A program made the position numbers and the translations under genes. The notes beneath the pieces are model-generated. The model was given only the letters and a program-made list of their open reading frames with translations. It was not told where the DNA came from and did no database searches. From the NCBI GenBank assembly GCA_016177775.1, contig JACOUQ010000013.1, positions 117,828-181,827 of the forward strand: a stretch of DNA of 64,000 nt. The letters run 5' to 3'. Each line of letters opens with the position of its first letter. The first letter of the stretch is position 1. This stretch comes from Geobacter sp. (GTDB lineage Bacteria > Desulfobacterota > Desulfuromonadia > Geobacterales > Geobacteraceae). Below, piece by piece: positions 34,281 through 42,380 of this stretch.

Positions 34281-36942
34281 TATCACCTCCGTCGACCTTT
34301 GCCAGCTTCCGCACCACGCCGCTCGCGCCGTCCATCTCCACCTGGTCGCCATTTCTGAGCCATGCGGTGACCCCCGCAAGGGCCACTACGGCCGGAATCC
34401 CCATCTCCCGGGCAACGATGGCCGAGTGGGAGAGGAGGCTCCCCCTTTCCACCAGAAGCCCGGCGCAGGCGGGGAAGAGCATGATCCACCCCGGATCGGT
34501 CCGCTCGGCGACGAGAATCTCCCCCTGGCGGATCACCGCGCCGCGCGGGTCAATGATGACCCGCACCGTTCCGCGCACAATGCCGGGGCAGCAGCCGGTT
34601 CCCCGCATGGTGTCTCCGTCCGGTGCAGCCGCCGGCGCTGTCGTGGCCCGGCACGGCTGGGCATGGTCGACCATGCCCTTGGTATCGAACCGGTCGGCTG
34701 GCGGTTCCATGGTCCGCCAGCGGTCGAACTCCTCTTTTCTTAATGCAACGAGTCCCCCGAGGTTGACCGACACGGCGGTTCCTTCCACGAAGCCGAAAAT
34801 CTCGTCCTTCTCCAGCCAGAAGATGTCGCGCGGGTCGGCCAGGATGCCGTCGGCGTGGAAGCGTTTACCAAGCTCCACGAAGATCCTGCGCACCCGGCCG
34901 AACAGGCGGGTCCGTTCGAAGCGGAGGTTCTCCCGGTCGAGCACCCTTCTCCTCGCCTGTCCCAGCACCCATGCGAACAGGACGCGGCGAACGGGGCTCC
35001 CTGCCAACGCCTGGCGCACCTGCTCTTCGGCCTTGTGCCGGATGCCCCCCTCGTCCACGGCCTCGGTGGCCCGCCCTGCGCGGATGCGCCGGGCAAATTC
35101 CCCCACCGAGCGGAAAAGCGGCAGGGGATCGTCATGGAGGGTGGGGCTTTCCAGTTTCAGCTCATCCAGGCAGCGATCCCCGAATTTCTCCAGGTAGGCG
35201 GCGTAGAGCCCTGCCAGGGTCGGATCGACGGCAATCGCCAACCGGATGGTATTCACCTCCCCGGTGGCCAGCAGCTCGGCCAGGCGCTCGTCCGCTGCCG
35301 CGAACTCCGCCATCTCCCGCACCCGCCTGGCCGGCTCGGCGCTTATCATCCCCCCTTCGCCGCAGAGGAGGTCGTTCTGGAGCGTGCCGTTCGTGTCCCT
35401 GCACCACGATTCGGCCAGCTTCCGCAGGAGACCGTAGAAGGCCATGGCAAAGAAGTCGTTCACCAGCGGCGCGTCCCAGCGGGTGAGGAGCCTGCTTTCC
35501 AGGTCGCGGAAACGGGCGACCAGCTCGTCCGGGCGCAACTCGTCCAGCGGGGGGACCGGCGGGGCCAGGGACTTCCCCAGGCGGCCGTAAAAGCGGTGGA
35601 TGTTCTCCGGAAGGCGAAATAGGTTCATTGCCAGTCCGGCCATGCTCCGGGCCAGGTTCAGCCGGTCCTGCAGGGGGCTAACCCGGTATCGCCCCACTGC
35701 CTCGGCCAGAACCTCGTCCGGAATCCCCTCTTTCACCCCCATCATCTGCTCCATGAAGCGGCGGTTGGCGGAGAAGCCGGGGAGCAGGGCCAATAGCCGG
35801 TACCAGTTGAGGAGGTTGTAGTAGACCCGTCCCCGGACAAGCCCGAGCATGCGGGGGAATATCGAGTCGTTTGCAACTATGGCCGGGGCCGGAACCGCCA
35901 TGATGCGGCAGAACTGGCGATAGACACCCTCATAGATATGGCGGGCGAAGGAGAAGGTGAGGGGGGTGGTGACCCCGCCGTAGCTCTCGGCAATGTTGCT
36001 GTTGTCCCAGATGTTGAGGGCGCCGTCCGGGTCGGGGAGGGCCGAGAGGGAGGTGATGGGGCGGGATTGAAGGAAGTAGAGGTGTTCTTCCTCCATGGCC
36101 CACTCGATGTCCTGCGGACAACCGAAGTGGCGGGCGGCCCGGCGGGCCAGGGACGCCACCTCGATTACCTGCTCGTCGTCGAGGGATGGACAGGACTGCT
36201 GTTCCGGCGGGACCGCTACGGCCGCCACCCCTTCTGCGCTTTCGGGCGCGGGACTGTGGGCGCTTGTCTTGATGGCGATCTGGCGGTCTGTGATCTCCCT
36301 GGAACGAGAGACATGCCAGGTGTCGGCGTCGCATTCCCCGGACACGAGGGCAGTTCCCAGCCCGAAGAGCCCGCTCACCACCGCAACACCCCGCCGGCCG
36401 CTCACCGGGTCGGCGCTGAAGGCGACCCCTGCCGCATCGGCGGTCACCATTCGCTGAATAAGGACCGCGGGAGGGGTGGGGATTGAGGAGAGCCCGTTTT
36501 CGCGCCGGTAGGCCAAGACCCGCTCGCTGAACCCGGAGCGCCAGACCGCGGCGATCTTCTCCGCGACCTCTGCCGGGGGGACGAAGAGAAACGATTCGAG
36601 TTGGCCGGCGAAGGAGTGCTCGCTTCCGTCCTCGTCAACTGCGGAAGAACGGACCGCCACGGTTTCGCCGCCGGGTGAGAGGCGGGTCAGGGCAGCCGTC
36701 ACCTCCTGCATTACCTCATCGCATGGGCGAATGCGGTCGAGCAGGGAGCGGATCTCTCCCATATCCCCTGCTGCCAGCGCTCCCCTGTCGTCGTCCGCAA
36801 GGCTTGCATGGAACGCCTCCGGCGTCACCACGAACCAGGGGGGGACCGGAAGCCCGGCTCCCGACATCTCCGCCAGTGCCGCCCCCTTCCCCCCCAACCT
36901 GTTCCGCCCCGCTCCGTCCGTCGGAAAAGCCACGTATCTCAT
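34270..36942 (-). CDS. Dikinase with PEP-synthase/rifampin-phosphotransferase architecture
   Basis: 890 residues from the ATG at 36942, overlapping the UbiA stop by one base (TGATG). N-terminal PPDK-type ATP-grasp: RLGGKGAALAEMSGAGLPVPPWFVVT, VAVRSSAVDEDGSEHSFAGQLESFL, VLIQRMV, DIEWAMEEEHLYFLQSRPI (to about residue 320). A central helical domain of about 450 residues has no recognised match. The C-terminal swivelling domain has the phospho-histidine in LLSHSAIVAREMGIPAVV (about 835). The PEP/pyruvate TIM barrel of true PEP synthase is missing, so the layout equals rifampin phosphotransferase (ATP to AMP and Pi, with the beta-phosphate going to an acceptor hydroxyl). The acceptor is unknown. 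Confidence 0.85.
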   Translation of the reverse strand: MRYVAFPTDGAGRNRLGGKGAALAEMSGAGLPVPPWFVVTPEAFHASLADDDRGALAAGDMGEIRSLLDRIRPCDEVMQEVTAALTRLSPGGETVAVRSSAVDEDGSEHSFAGQLESFLFVPPAEVAEKIAAVWRSGFSERVLAYRRENGLSSIPTPPAVLIQRMVTADAAGVAFSADPVSGRRGVAVVSGLFGLGTALVSGECDADTWHVSRSREITDRQIAIKTSAHSPAPESAEGVAAVAVPPEQQSCPSLDDEQVIEVASLARRAARHFGCPQDIEWAMEEEHLYFLQSRPITSLSALPDPDGALNIWDNSNIAESYGGVTTPLTFSFARHIYEGVYRQFCRIMAVPAPAIVANDSIFPRMLGLVRGRVYYNLLNWYRLLALLPGFSANRRFMEQMMGVKEGIPDEVLAEAVGRYRVSPLQDRLNLARSMAGLAMNLFRLPENIHRFYGRLGKSLAPPVPPLDELRPDELVARFRDLESRLLTRWDAPLVNDFFAMAFYGLLRKLAESWCRDTNGTLQNDLLCGEGGMISAEPARRVREMAEFAAADERLAELLATGEVNTIRLAIAVDPTLAGLYAAYLEKFGDRCLDELKLESPTLHDDPLPLFRSVGEFARRIRAGRATEAVDEGGIRHKAEEQVRQALAGSPVRRVLFAWVLGQARRRVLDRENLRFERTRLFGRVRRIFVELGKRFHADGILADPRDIFWLEKDEIFGFVEGTAVSVNLGGLVALRKEEFDRWRTMEPPADRFDTKGMVDHAQPCRATTAPAAAPDGDTMRGTGCCPGIVRGTVRVIIDPRGAVIRQGEILVAERTDPGWIMLFPACAGLLVERGSLLSHSAIVAREMGIPAVVALAGVTAWLRNGDQVEMDGASGVVRKLAKVDGGDNAE

Positions 36943-37856
36943 CACGCCCCTCCCTGCCAGTAACGGAAAAGAAGCGGCACAGCCCCGAGGCTCAGGTACA
37001 TGAGAAGGGTCCAGACGCCGGAGAAAAGCTCCACCCTCTTGCCGCGGCCAGGGAGGGGGGAGCGGGCGAAGGAGATGGCGAGGATTGCGGCAGCCGCCAG
37101 AAGCAGTGCCAGCAGCACGGCAACCGGAGCGGCGAAGCCGATGAGCACCGCACCCCGCCACGCGCAGAGGGCGGTCAGCAGCATGGCCCCGAGCCATGCT
37201 GCCAGGGCGAGCGGGCGCCCCCAGAGGGCGGAGTAGGTCTCTACCCCTTCCTCCTCGTCCTCCGGCGCGCGGACCTTGCGCCCGATTTCGATGACGATCC
37301 CGTTCAGGTAGCTGACCGCCAGGAACCAGCCGAGCCCCCGCGGCGGCAGGGCGCCGGCGGTGAGCCAGTCGCAGGCCGTTGCGTAGATGTCGAAGACCGG
37401 CATGACGACCATGTGGGAGAGCATGTAGGCGATGGGGCGGGCCTTGAGCCAGTCGCGGACGAAGAATTCCTTACTCATCAGGGCCAGGTACCCCCAGGCG
37501 GCAAGGAGAAGCAGGAGCTGGAGCGGCCGAAGCCAGAGGGAGCCGGCGAGCTGGATTGCTCCCGCGCCTGCCCCCACCCATCCCAGCTCGCGCAGAGTCA
37601 CGAGCCCCCGCGGGACAGGCCGGTAGGGGCGCCAGTGGGCATCCTCCTCCGCGTCCTTGAACTCGTCCGCGATGCGCAGTTGCAGGAAGAAAAGAAAGGC
37701 GGTGACAAAGGCAACCACTGCCGCTTCGGGCCGCAATCCGCTCTCACCCCGCAGAAGCGCCGAATATGCCATGGCCGAGAGGCTGAAGGCGAGGATCAGC
37801 GGCCCGTGGGCAAAGACCGGAAAGCGCTCCTTCTGGTAGATCCACCAGCGGTTCAT
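36942..37856 (-). CDS. UbiA-family prenyltransferase
   Basis: 304 residues with about eight to nine hydrophobic helices. The first aspartate-rich motif is RIADEFKDAEEDAHWRPYRPVPRGLV (metal/diphosphate binding, normally NDxxDxxxD with RPxxxG). A second acidic loop, GRKVRAPEDEEEGVETYSALWG, lies at the expected position. UbiA enzymes attach a prenyl chain from its diphosphate to an aromatic or other acceptor in the membrane. Start (ATG) and stop overlap the neighbours: ATGA with the HMG-CoA reductase stop and TGATG with the dikinase start. The acceptor cannot be inferred; it is unlikely to be plain UbiA or MenA given its neighbours. Confidence 0.88.
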   Translation of the reverse strand: MNRWWIYQKERFPVFAHGPLILAFSLSAMAYSALLRGESGLRPEAAVVAFVTAFLFFLQLRIADEFKDAEEDAHWRPYRPVPRGLVTLRELGWVGAGAGAIQLAGSLWLRPLQLLLLLAAWGYLALMSKEFFVRDWLKARPIAYMLSHMVVMPVFDIYATACDWLTAGALPPRGLGWFLAVSYLNGIVIEIGRKVRAPEDEEEGVETYSALWGRPLALAAWLGAMLLTALCAWRGAVLIGFAAPVAVLLALLLAAAAILAISFARSPLPGRGKRVELFSGVWTLLMYLSLGAVPLLFRYWQGGA

Positions 37857-39157
37857 TTGGTTTCCCCGCCAGTTGTGCCATGTTCCCCGGCTTTCCCCCT
37901 GGCCAGCCGCCGGTGCGCCCGTGTGAACTCGCCGGAGGCCAGGGCGCCGATTATGGAGAGCTCGCCGGCCAGGGAGAGCCCGGCGCAGACCTCCGCCAGG
38001 GCCCGCGCCTTGTCCGGACCGGCCAGCCCGAGGATATCCAGGCAGGCCCGCTGGCTCGGCAGGCCGGTCCCGCCGCCGATGGTCCCGACCATCAGGTTCG
38101 GCAGGGTGACCGTGGCATAGAGCGACCCTTCCGCCGTAACCTCCATCCTGGTGACGCCGACCGCTGATTCCGCCACACAGGCGGCATCCTGGCCGCAGGC
38201 GATGTAAAGGGCAGCAAGCCCGTTGGCAAAGTGTCCCTGCACCCCGATGGTGCCGCTCAACACTCCCCCCAGGGCCGACATCCGCCAGTAATCCACCATC
38301 CGCTCCGGGGTGGTGTGGAGGTGCTTTTTCACCAGCTCGCCGGGTACGATCACCTCGGCGGTCACCTTTTTCCCCCGCACCCCGAGAAACGATTGGGCGC
38401 TCGCCTTCTTATCCCCCGATAGGTTGGCCTCGACAAAGTGGTATGACGGCTTTATGGGTGAATGCGTCCGGATGTAACCGCAGATCGCGTCGGTGGCGAT
38501 GGTGGCCATGTTCTGCCCCGATGCGTCCCCGGTGAGGAACTCGAAAATCAGGTAGACGTGGTTTCCCTCCACGGCCACCCTCATGTCGCTCAGCCGGCCG
38601 TGGTGCGTGGTCGCCTCGGCTGTGGCCCGAAACGCCTCCACCTCGGCCACGGCCCAGGCCACGAACTGCCCCGCCTCCGCCATGGTGGCAAAGGCAAAGC
38701 CGGGGGCGCGGCTCACCCCTTCGTTAAGGAGCATGGCGGTGCATCCTCCGACCCTGCTGATCAGCTGCGCCCCGCGGTTGTACGATGCTACCAGCGCCGC
38801 TTCCGTGGTGGCAAGGGGGATGATGTAATCTCCCGTTGCAAAGAGGCCGTTCACCCGGAGCGGCCCAGCCACCCCCACCGGCAGCTTCACCGTGCCGATG
38901 AAATTCTCGATGTTCCGCTGGTAAAGCTCCATCCGGTCGCGAGTCCGGGGGTCGAGGAGCTCCTCGCGGCTCTCCGGCGCGACCGGAATCGCCGCCCACC
39001 GCTCCGCCACCACCTCCGGCGTGATGTGCGCTCCGGTCACCACCTTTTCCGGGACATTGTCGGGATGGGGCTCCAGCCGCTTCAGCAGCTCGGCCTGGTC
39101 ATGCTCCGACAGAAGCCTGGTGAGGAAGCCGCGTGCATGGGAAATGTCGGTCGTCAT
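37853..39157 (-). CDS. HMG-CoA reductase
   Basis: 434 residues; ATG at 39157 with GAGGTGA upstream. All four catalytic residues are visible: Glu119 (TTEAALVASYNRG), Lys250 (SGDKKAS), Asp324 (ACGQDAACV) and His415 (FTRAHRRL). Other hallmarks: RNIENFIGTVKLPVGVAGPL, DASGQNMATIATDAI and MVGTIGGGTGLPSQRACL. This resembles class I enzymes without their membrane anchor. It should reduce HMG-CoA to mevalonate with two NAD(P)H. No HMG-CoA synthase or mevalonate kinase is in the window, and Geobacter-type bacteria normally use the MEP route, so its role here is unusual. It lies 23 bases after the phospholipase D gene. Confidence 0.93.
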   Translation of the reverse strand: MTTDISHARGFLTRLLSEHDQAELLKRLEPHPDNVPEKVVTGAHITPEVVAERWAAIPVAPESREELLDPRTRDRMELYQRNIENFIGTVKLPVGVAGPLRVNGLFATGDYIIPLATTEAALVASYNRGAQLISRVGGCTAMLLNEGVSRAPGFAFATMAEAGQFVAWAVAEVEAFRATAEATTHHGRLSDMRVAVEGNHVYLIFEFLTGDASGQNMATIATDAICGYIRTHSPIKPSYHFVEANLSGDKKASAQSFLGVRGKKVTAEVIVPGELVKKHLHTTPERMVDYWRMSALGGVLSGTIGVQGHFANGLAALYIACGQDAACVAESAVGVTRMEVTAEGSLYATVTLPNLMVGTIGGGTGLPSQRACLDILGLAGPDKARALAEVCAGLSLAGELSIIGALASGEFTRAHRRLARGKAGEHGTTGGETK

Positions 39158-39180
39158 CTCTGAATCACCTCGTTAGCCTG

Positions 39181-40671
39181 CTACAGGATCGGCTCCAGCG
39201 GCATGGCCTTCCACATCTTGAGTTTCTGCCGCTTGCTGAAGGGGGCATGGCCGTCGGGATTGTCACGGGCATCCCAGCTGTTGCCGGGGCTCATCTCCCG
39301 CTCGATATTCGCTTCCACCTCTCCCGCCAGTTTCGGGTTTTTGACGATCACCCCCACCTCTGTGTTGAGGTTCGTGGAGCGGGGGTCGAGGTTGAAGGTG
39401 CCGACGTACAGGGTTTCTCCGTCGATGACCATGGTCTTTGCGTGGATGGCGAATGTCGGGGGATTCTTCTCCAGCTTGGGGAAGCGCTCGATCAGCTGGC
39501 GCCTGATGTCGGGGTCGGGCTTGAACTCAAAGACCCTGATGCCGCTCTTCAGTATTTCCTTCCGCTGCTTGTGGTAGCCGCTAAATGCCTGGAGGTTGTC
39601 GGTGGAGGCAAGGGAATTGGTGATTATCCGCACCTCCACCCCTCGCTTGATAAGCTCCCGGAACAGGGGAAGGCCGCCCTTGGGGATGACCAGGTAGGGG
39701 GATTGGATCGTCACGCGCTTTTTGGCCCCCTTGAGCAGATTGACGATCTCGGTCGTGGTCCTGCCGCCTCCTTCAAGTCCCTTGCTCCCGTCGTTCTTGC
39801 CCGGAATGTCGCTCACGAAGCGGACCCGCTCCCAGACCATGTTCTGCAGGAGCCCGTCGAACTTTCTCGGGATGTTTGCCAGCGCCTCCCGCACCTCCGG
39901 GGCGAAGTTCTCCGGTTTCCGGGCATACTCGTGGAGATCGGCGTAGACCGCGCTGATCCGTGCCGGGGTCATTTTTTTCAGATCCTTTGACAGGAGCTTC
40001 TCCACCGGCACTGCCAGCCCGCTTTTCCAGAAGCGCTCGAAGCTCGCCTCCATGTCCGCCACCACCGGCCCCATGACCAGCATGTCCCGGTCGCGGAATG
40101 TGTAGCGCTGGTCATAATCGAAATATTCGTCCGCCATGTTGCGGCCGCCGGTGATCCCCACCATGCCGTCGAACAGGGCGGTCTTGTCGTGCATCCGCTG
40201 GTTGGCGGAGCGAAAGCCGGTCACGAGGTTGGTGACCCGCTTTGCGGTGGATGTCCCGACCTTGTGCTTGGGATTGTATATCCTGATGTCGATATTGGGG
40301 TGGAGCGCGAGGGCGAGTATCGTTTCCGGTTTTGCGTCGATGAGGAGGTCGTCCACCAGCACCCGCACCTTAACGCCACGTTCCCCGGCACGCAGAAGGG
40401 CCTCAGCGGCGAGGATGCCGATGTTGTCCGTGCTCCAGATGAAGTACTGGATGTCGATGCTCTTCCTGGCATGGTCAGCCAGCCACGCCCGAGCCAGAAG
40501 CGCCTCTTCCCCCTTTTCCAGAACGTAGGCGCCCGATTTGCCAGGGTGGGCGGCGAGGAGGGGGGAGATGCTTTCGATGAGACCATCATTCTCTCCCGCC
40601 GCCGGGGCTAGTGCCGGGAGAAGGAGGAGGAAGGCGGTTGCGACAATGGGTAGCAGGGGTTTCAGGGGCAT
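39181..40671 (-). CDS. Phospholipase D-family protein (ClsC/YmdC-like cardiolipin synthase)
   Basis: 496 residues from the ATG at 40671 (AAAGGAA five bases upstream; an ATG 18 bases earlier is possible). N-terminal signal or anchor (PLLPIVATAFLLLLPALAPAAG). Two HKD motifs: MHDKTALFDG...GGRN and IHAKTMVIDG...GTFNLDPRS, with IDIQYFIWSTDNIG before the first. ClsC-type enzymes make cardiolipin by transfer between phosphatidyl groups on the periplasmic side. Placed directly before the HMG-CoA reductase gene, it strengthens a lipid theme, although it may serve normal cardiolipin synthesis. Confidence 0.88.
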   Translation of the reverse strand: MPLKPLLPIVATAFLLLLPALAPAAGENDGLIESISPLLAAHPGKSGAYVLEKGEEALLARAWLADHARKSIDIQYFIWSTDNIGILAAEALLRAGERGVKVRVLVDDLLIDAKPETILALALHPNIDIRIYNPKHKVGTSTAKRVTNLVTGFRSANQRMHDKTALFDGMVGITGGRNMADEYFDYDQRYTFRDRDMLVMGPVVADMEASFERFWKSGLAVPVEKLLSKDLKKMTPARISAVYADLHEYARKPENFAPEVREALANIPRKFDGLLQNMVWERVRFVSDIPGKNDGSKGLEGGGRTTTEIVNLLKGAKKRVTIQSPYLVIPKGGLPLFRELIKRGVEVRIITNSLASTDNLQAFSGYHKQRKEILKSGIRVFEFKPDPDIRRQLIERFPKLEKNPPTFAIHAKTMVIDGETLYVGTFNLDPRSTNLNTEVGVIVKNPKLAGEVEANIEREMSPGNSWDARDNPDGHAPFSKRQKLKMWKAMPLEPIL

Positions 40672-40700
40672 CTGGTTCCTTTCAGTCATTTTCCAGGTTC

Positions 40701-41087
40701 TTAAGCCGGAATAATTCGCATCCGTGGTATCAACGCCGGGTCCAGCTCCGCCATCCGTTCCGGCCCGAGCACAGTAAGCGCCTCCCGCATCCGATCGGCC
40801 GCTGCCACAAGGCCGTCCACATCCATCCGCTGGCATGCGGAAGCGACCCGCCGCAGGTAGCCTGCCCCTCCCTGCAGGAGGCGGACTGCGCCGCCAAAAT
40901 TACCTTCCCGCCAATGGTGCAGGGCCACGGCAAGCTGCAGGACTCCCTGGTAGAAGTCCCTCACTTCCCCCTCTTCCCCGACCCAGAGCTCCTCCAGGGT
41001 TTCGTGGCATTCGAACCAGTCCCCCCGGTTGAATTCGCCGTAAGCACGAAGAAGCTCGGCCGGCGGGCTGTCGTCGCAGTGGCGCAC
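40701..41087 (-). CDS. DUF309 family protein
   Basis: 128 residues from a GTG at 41087, three bases after the nitroreductase stop. The DUF309 core is clear: FNRGDWFECHETLEELWVGEEGEVRDFYQGVLQLAVALHHWREGN, a helical bundle with conserved HETLE and QGxxQ. The function of the family is unknown. It is cytoplasmic and 29 bases ahead of the phospholipase D gene. Confidence 0.85.
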   Translation of the reverse strand: MRHCDDSPPAELLRAYGEFNRGDWFECHETLEELWVGEEGEVRDFYQGVLQLAVALHHWREGNFGGAVRLLQGGAGYLRRVASACQRMDVDGLVAAADRMREALTVLGPERMAELDPALIPRMRIIPA

Positions 41088-41090
41088 GGG

Positions 41091-41651
41091 CTATGACTTC
41101 CATTTCCCGTAATGAACGATCTCGTCCAGCGGCTTGCGCGGCGGGGCCGCCTTCAGCTCTTCCAGGGGGTAGCCGAGTGGCAAGAGGCCGACGATGCGGA
41201 TGCTCGGCGGGATATCCAGCAGCTCCCCCAGCTGTTCCTCGTCGAACACCCCAACGAAAACGCTCCCGAGCCCCTGGGCATGGGCGGCCAGCATCAGGTT
41301 CTCCGTGGCGATCCCCACATCGGCAAGGTAATACTGCTGTCCCCGCACCTCCCCTGACTGGTTCGGATCGGCGCACGCCACGATCACCACCGGCGCGGTG
41401 GCCAGGGCCTTCTGCGCAGGGTTGGTCTTGTATCCGCGCGGCGCGAAGAACGCCTCCACGTACGACAGCTCGCCGATCTTCGCCTTCATGGCCGGGTCCT
41501 CAACCACCACGAACCGCCAGCACTGCATGTTGGCCCACGAAGGGGCCATCCGGGCCGCCTCCAGCACGGTCTGGAGCTTTTCCGGCTCAACCGGCCGATC
41601 CGAAAACTTGCGTACGCTTCTTCGTGTCCTGATAGCTTCGAGTGCATCCAT
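41091..41651 (-). CDS. Nitroreductase-family flavoprotein
   Basis: 186 residues; ATG with AAGGAGG six bases upstream. FMN-binding features: [59 protein letters not shown] and [11 protein letters not shown]. It uses NAD(P)H to reduce nitro compounds, quinones or flavins. It is preceded by a small reading frame with a hairpin (41665-41766) that may control it. As the first full-length gene of a long minus-strand run it may be the promoter-proximal gene for DUF309 and beyond. Confidence 0.9.
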   Translation of the reverse strand: MDALEAIRTRRSVRKFSDRPVEPEKLQTVLEAARMAPSWANMQCWRFVVVEDPAMKAKIGELSYVEAFFAPRGYKTNPAQKALATAPVVIVACADPNQSGEVRGQQYYLADVGIATENLMLAAHAQGLGSVFVGVFDEEQLGELLDIPPSIRIVGLLPLGYPLEELKAAPPRKPLDEIVHYGKWKS

Positions 41652-41664
41652 GCGTTGCCTCCTT

Positions 41665-41766
41665 TTAGTGGCGTTCGGGATATTCCAAAAAGAAAAAGCC
41701 GCCCGTCGGCTGTTTGCCGATACGGACGGCCTTATTCGGTTCGTGGGGCTGCAACTCCGCAGACAT
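41665..41766 (-). CDS. Possible 33-residue leader peptide or small protein
   Basis: ATG at 41766 preceded by GGAGG at six bases. It encodes [20 protein letters not shown] then [13 protein letters not shown] and ends with TAA just before the AAGGAGG of the nitroreductase gene. It contains a run of three phenylalanines that coincides with the T-tract of a GC-rich hairpin (41693-41732). It may be a real small protein, a leader peptide of an attenuator, or chance. No family is recognised. Confidence 0.4.
   Translation of the reverse strand: MSAELQPHEPNKAVRIGKQPTGGFFFLEYPERH
41693..41732 (-). terminator. Terminator-like hairpin in the nitroreductase leader
   Basis: On the minus strand, GCCGTCCGTATCGGC and GCCGACGGGCGGC pair around a CAAACA-type loop and are followed by TTTTTCTTTTT. 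It lies upstream of the nitroreductase start and inside the small frame, so it could stop transcription before the gene unless relieved. Confidence 0.6.
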
Positions 41767-41869
41767 ATCCATCCTCCGCGTGATTTCTCTGCCTGTTATA
41801 ACCCGTACCCGGTGGGAGTTCAAGCTTTTTCACGGGTTTCGGCCATGTTGCGGCATAGAAGAAAATTCA

Positions 41870-41898
41870 TTGACAGGCAGTGTATACTGGGGTATATG
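41870..41898 (+). promoter_or_regulatory. Sigma-70-type promoter of the hemerythrin gene
   Basis: TTGACA (41870-41875), exactly 17 bases, then TATATG (41893-41898), 65 bases before the start codon. A TGTATACTGGGGTATA partial palindrome overlaps the spacer and -10. The rest of the 312-base gap between the nitroreductase and hemerythrin genes holds the leader described above. Confidence 0.7.
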
Positions 41899-41963
41899 AC
41901 CATTACGGTCTTATTGGTCTTTTGGCGGTGCGTTATTTCATCATGCAATCAGGAGGGTTATCA

Positions 41964-42380
41964 ATGAAAGTGCAATGGAGGGAGCATCTGTCGGTGGGGA
42001 TGGAGGAGGTGGACGAGCAGCATCGCCGGCTGTTCGATGCGTTCAACGCATTTGTGGCGGCGTGCGACAGCGGCAAGGGGAAGGAGGAGGTGACGCGGGT
42101 CTTCGATTTCCTGGACGCCTACGTCATCATCCACTTTGCCGCCGAGGAGCGGCTGCAGAGGCGTTTCGGCTTCCCGGACTACGAAAGGCACAGGGAGGTG
42201 CACAAGAAGTTCATCGGTGAGCTTGCCGACATGAAGGTGCGCCTGTCTAGCGAAGGGGCGACCCTCCCCCTGGTTATCGCCACCGGCCGGGTCATGGCCG
42301 GGTGGCTGATCGAGCATATCTCCGGCATGGACCGCAACTTCGGCAGGTTCGTCCGGGAGCAGGAGATGGGCGCTGCCTAG
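41964..42380 (+). CDS. Bacteriohemerythrin
   Basis: 138 residues; ATG at 41964 with AGGAGGG upstream (a longer frame would start inside the promoter). All seven di-iron ligands are in place: His20, His57, Glu61, His76, His80, His118 and Asp123 (DEQH, HFAAE, HREVH, HISGMD). It binds O2 reversibly. In an anaerobe it probably scavenges, senses or buffers oxygen. There is no fused signalling domain. The stop overlaps the convergent gene's stop by four bases (CTAG). Confidence 0.93.
   Translation: MKVQWREHLSVGMEEVDEQHRRLFDAFNAFVAACDSGKGKEEVTRVFDFLDAYVIIHFAAEERLQRRFGFPDYERHREVHKKFIGELADMKVRLSSEGATLPLVIATGRVMAGWLIEHISGMDRNFGRFVREQEMGAA

Noticed and set aside
36675..38120. Plus-strand frame of 481 codons opposite the dikinase, UbiA and HMG-CoA reductase genes
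   Set aside because: Shadow of three overlapping genes that carry catalytic motifs; proline- and arginine-rich translation typical of antisense GC-rich DNA.
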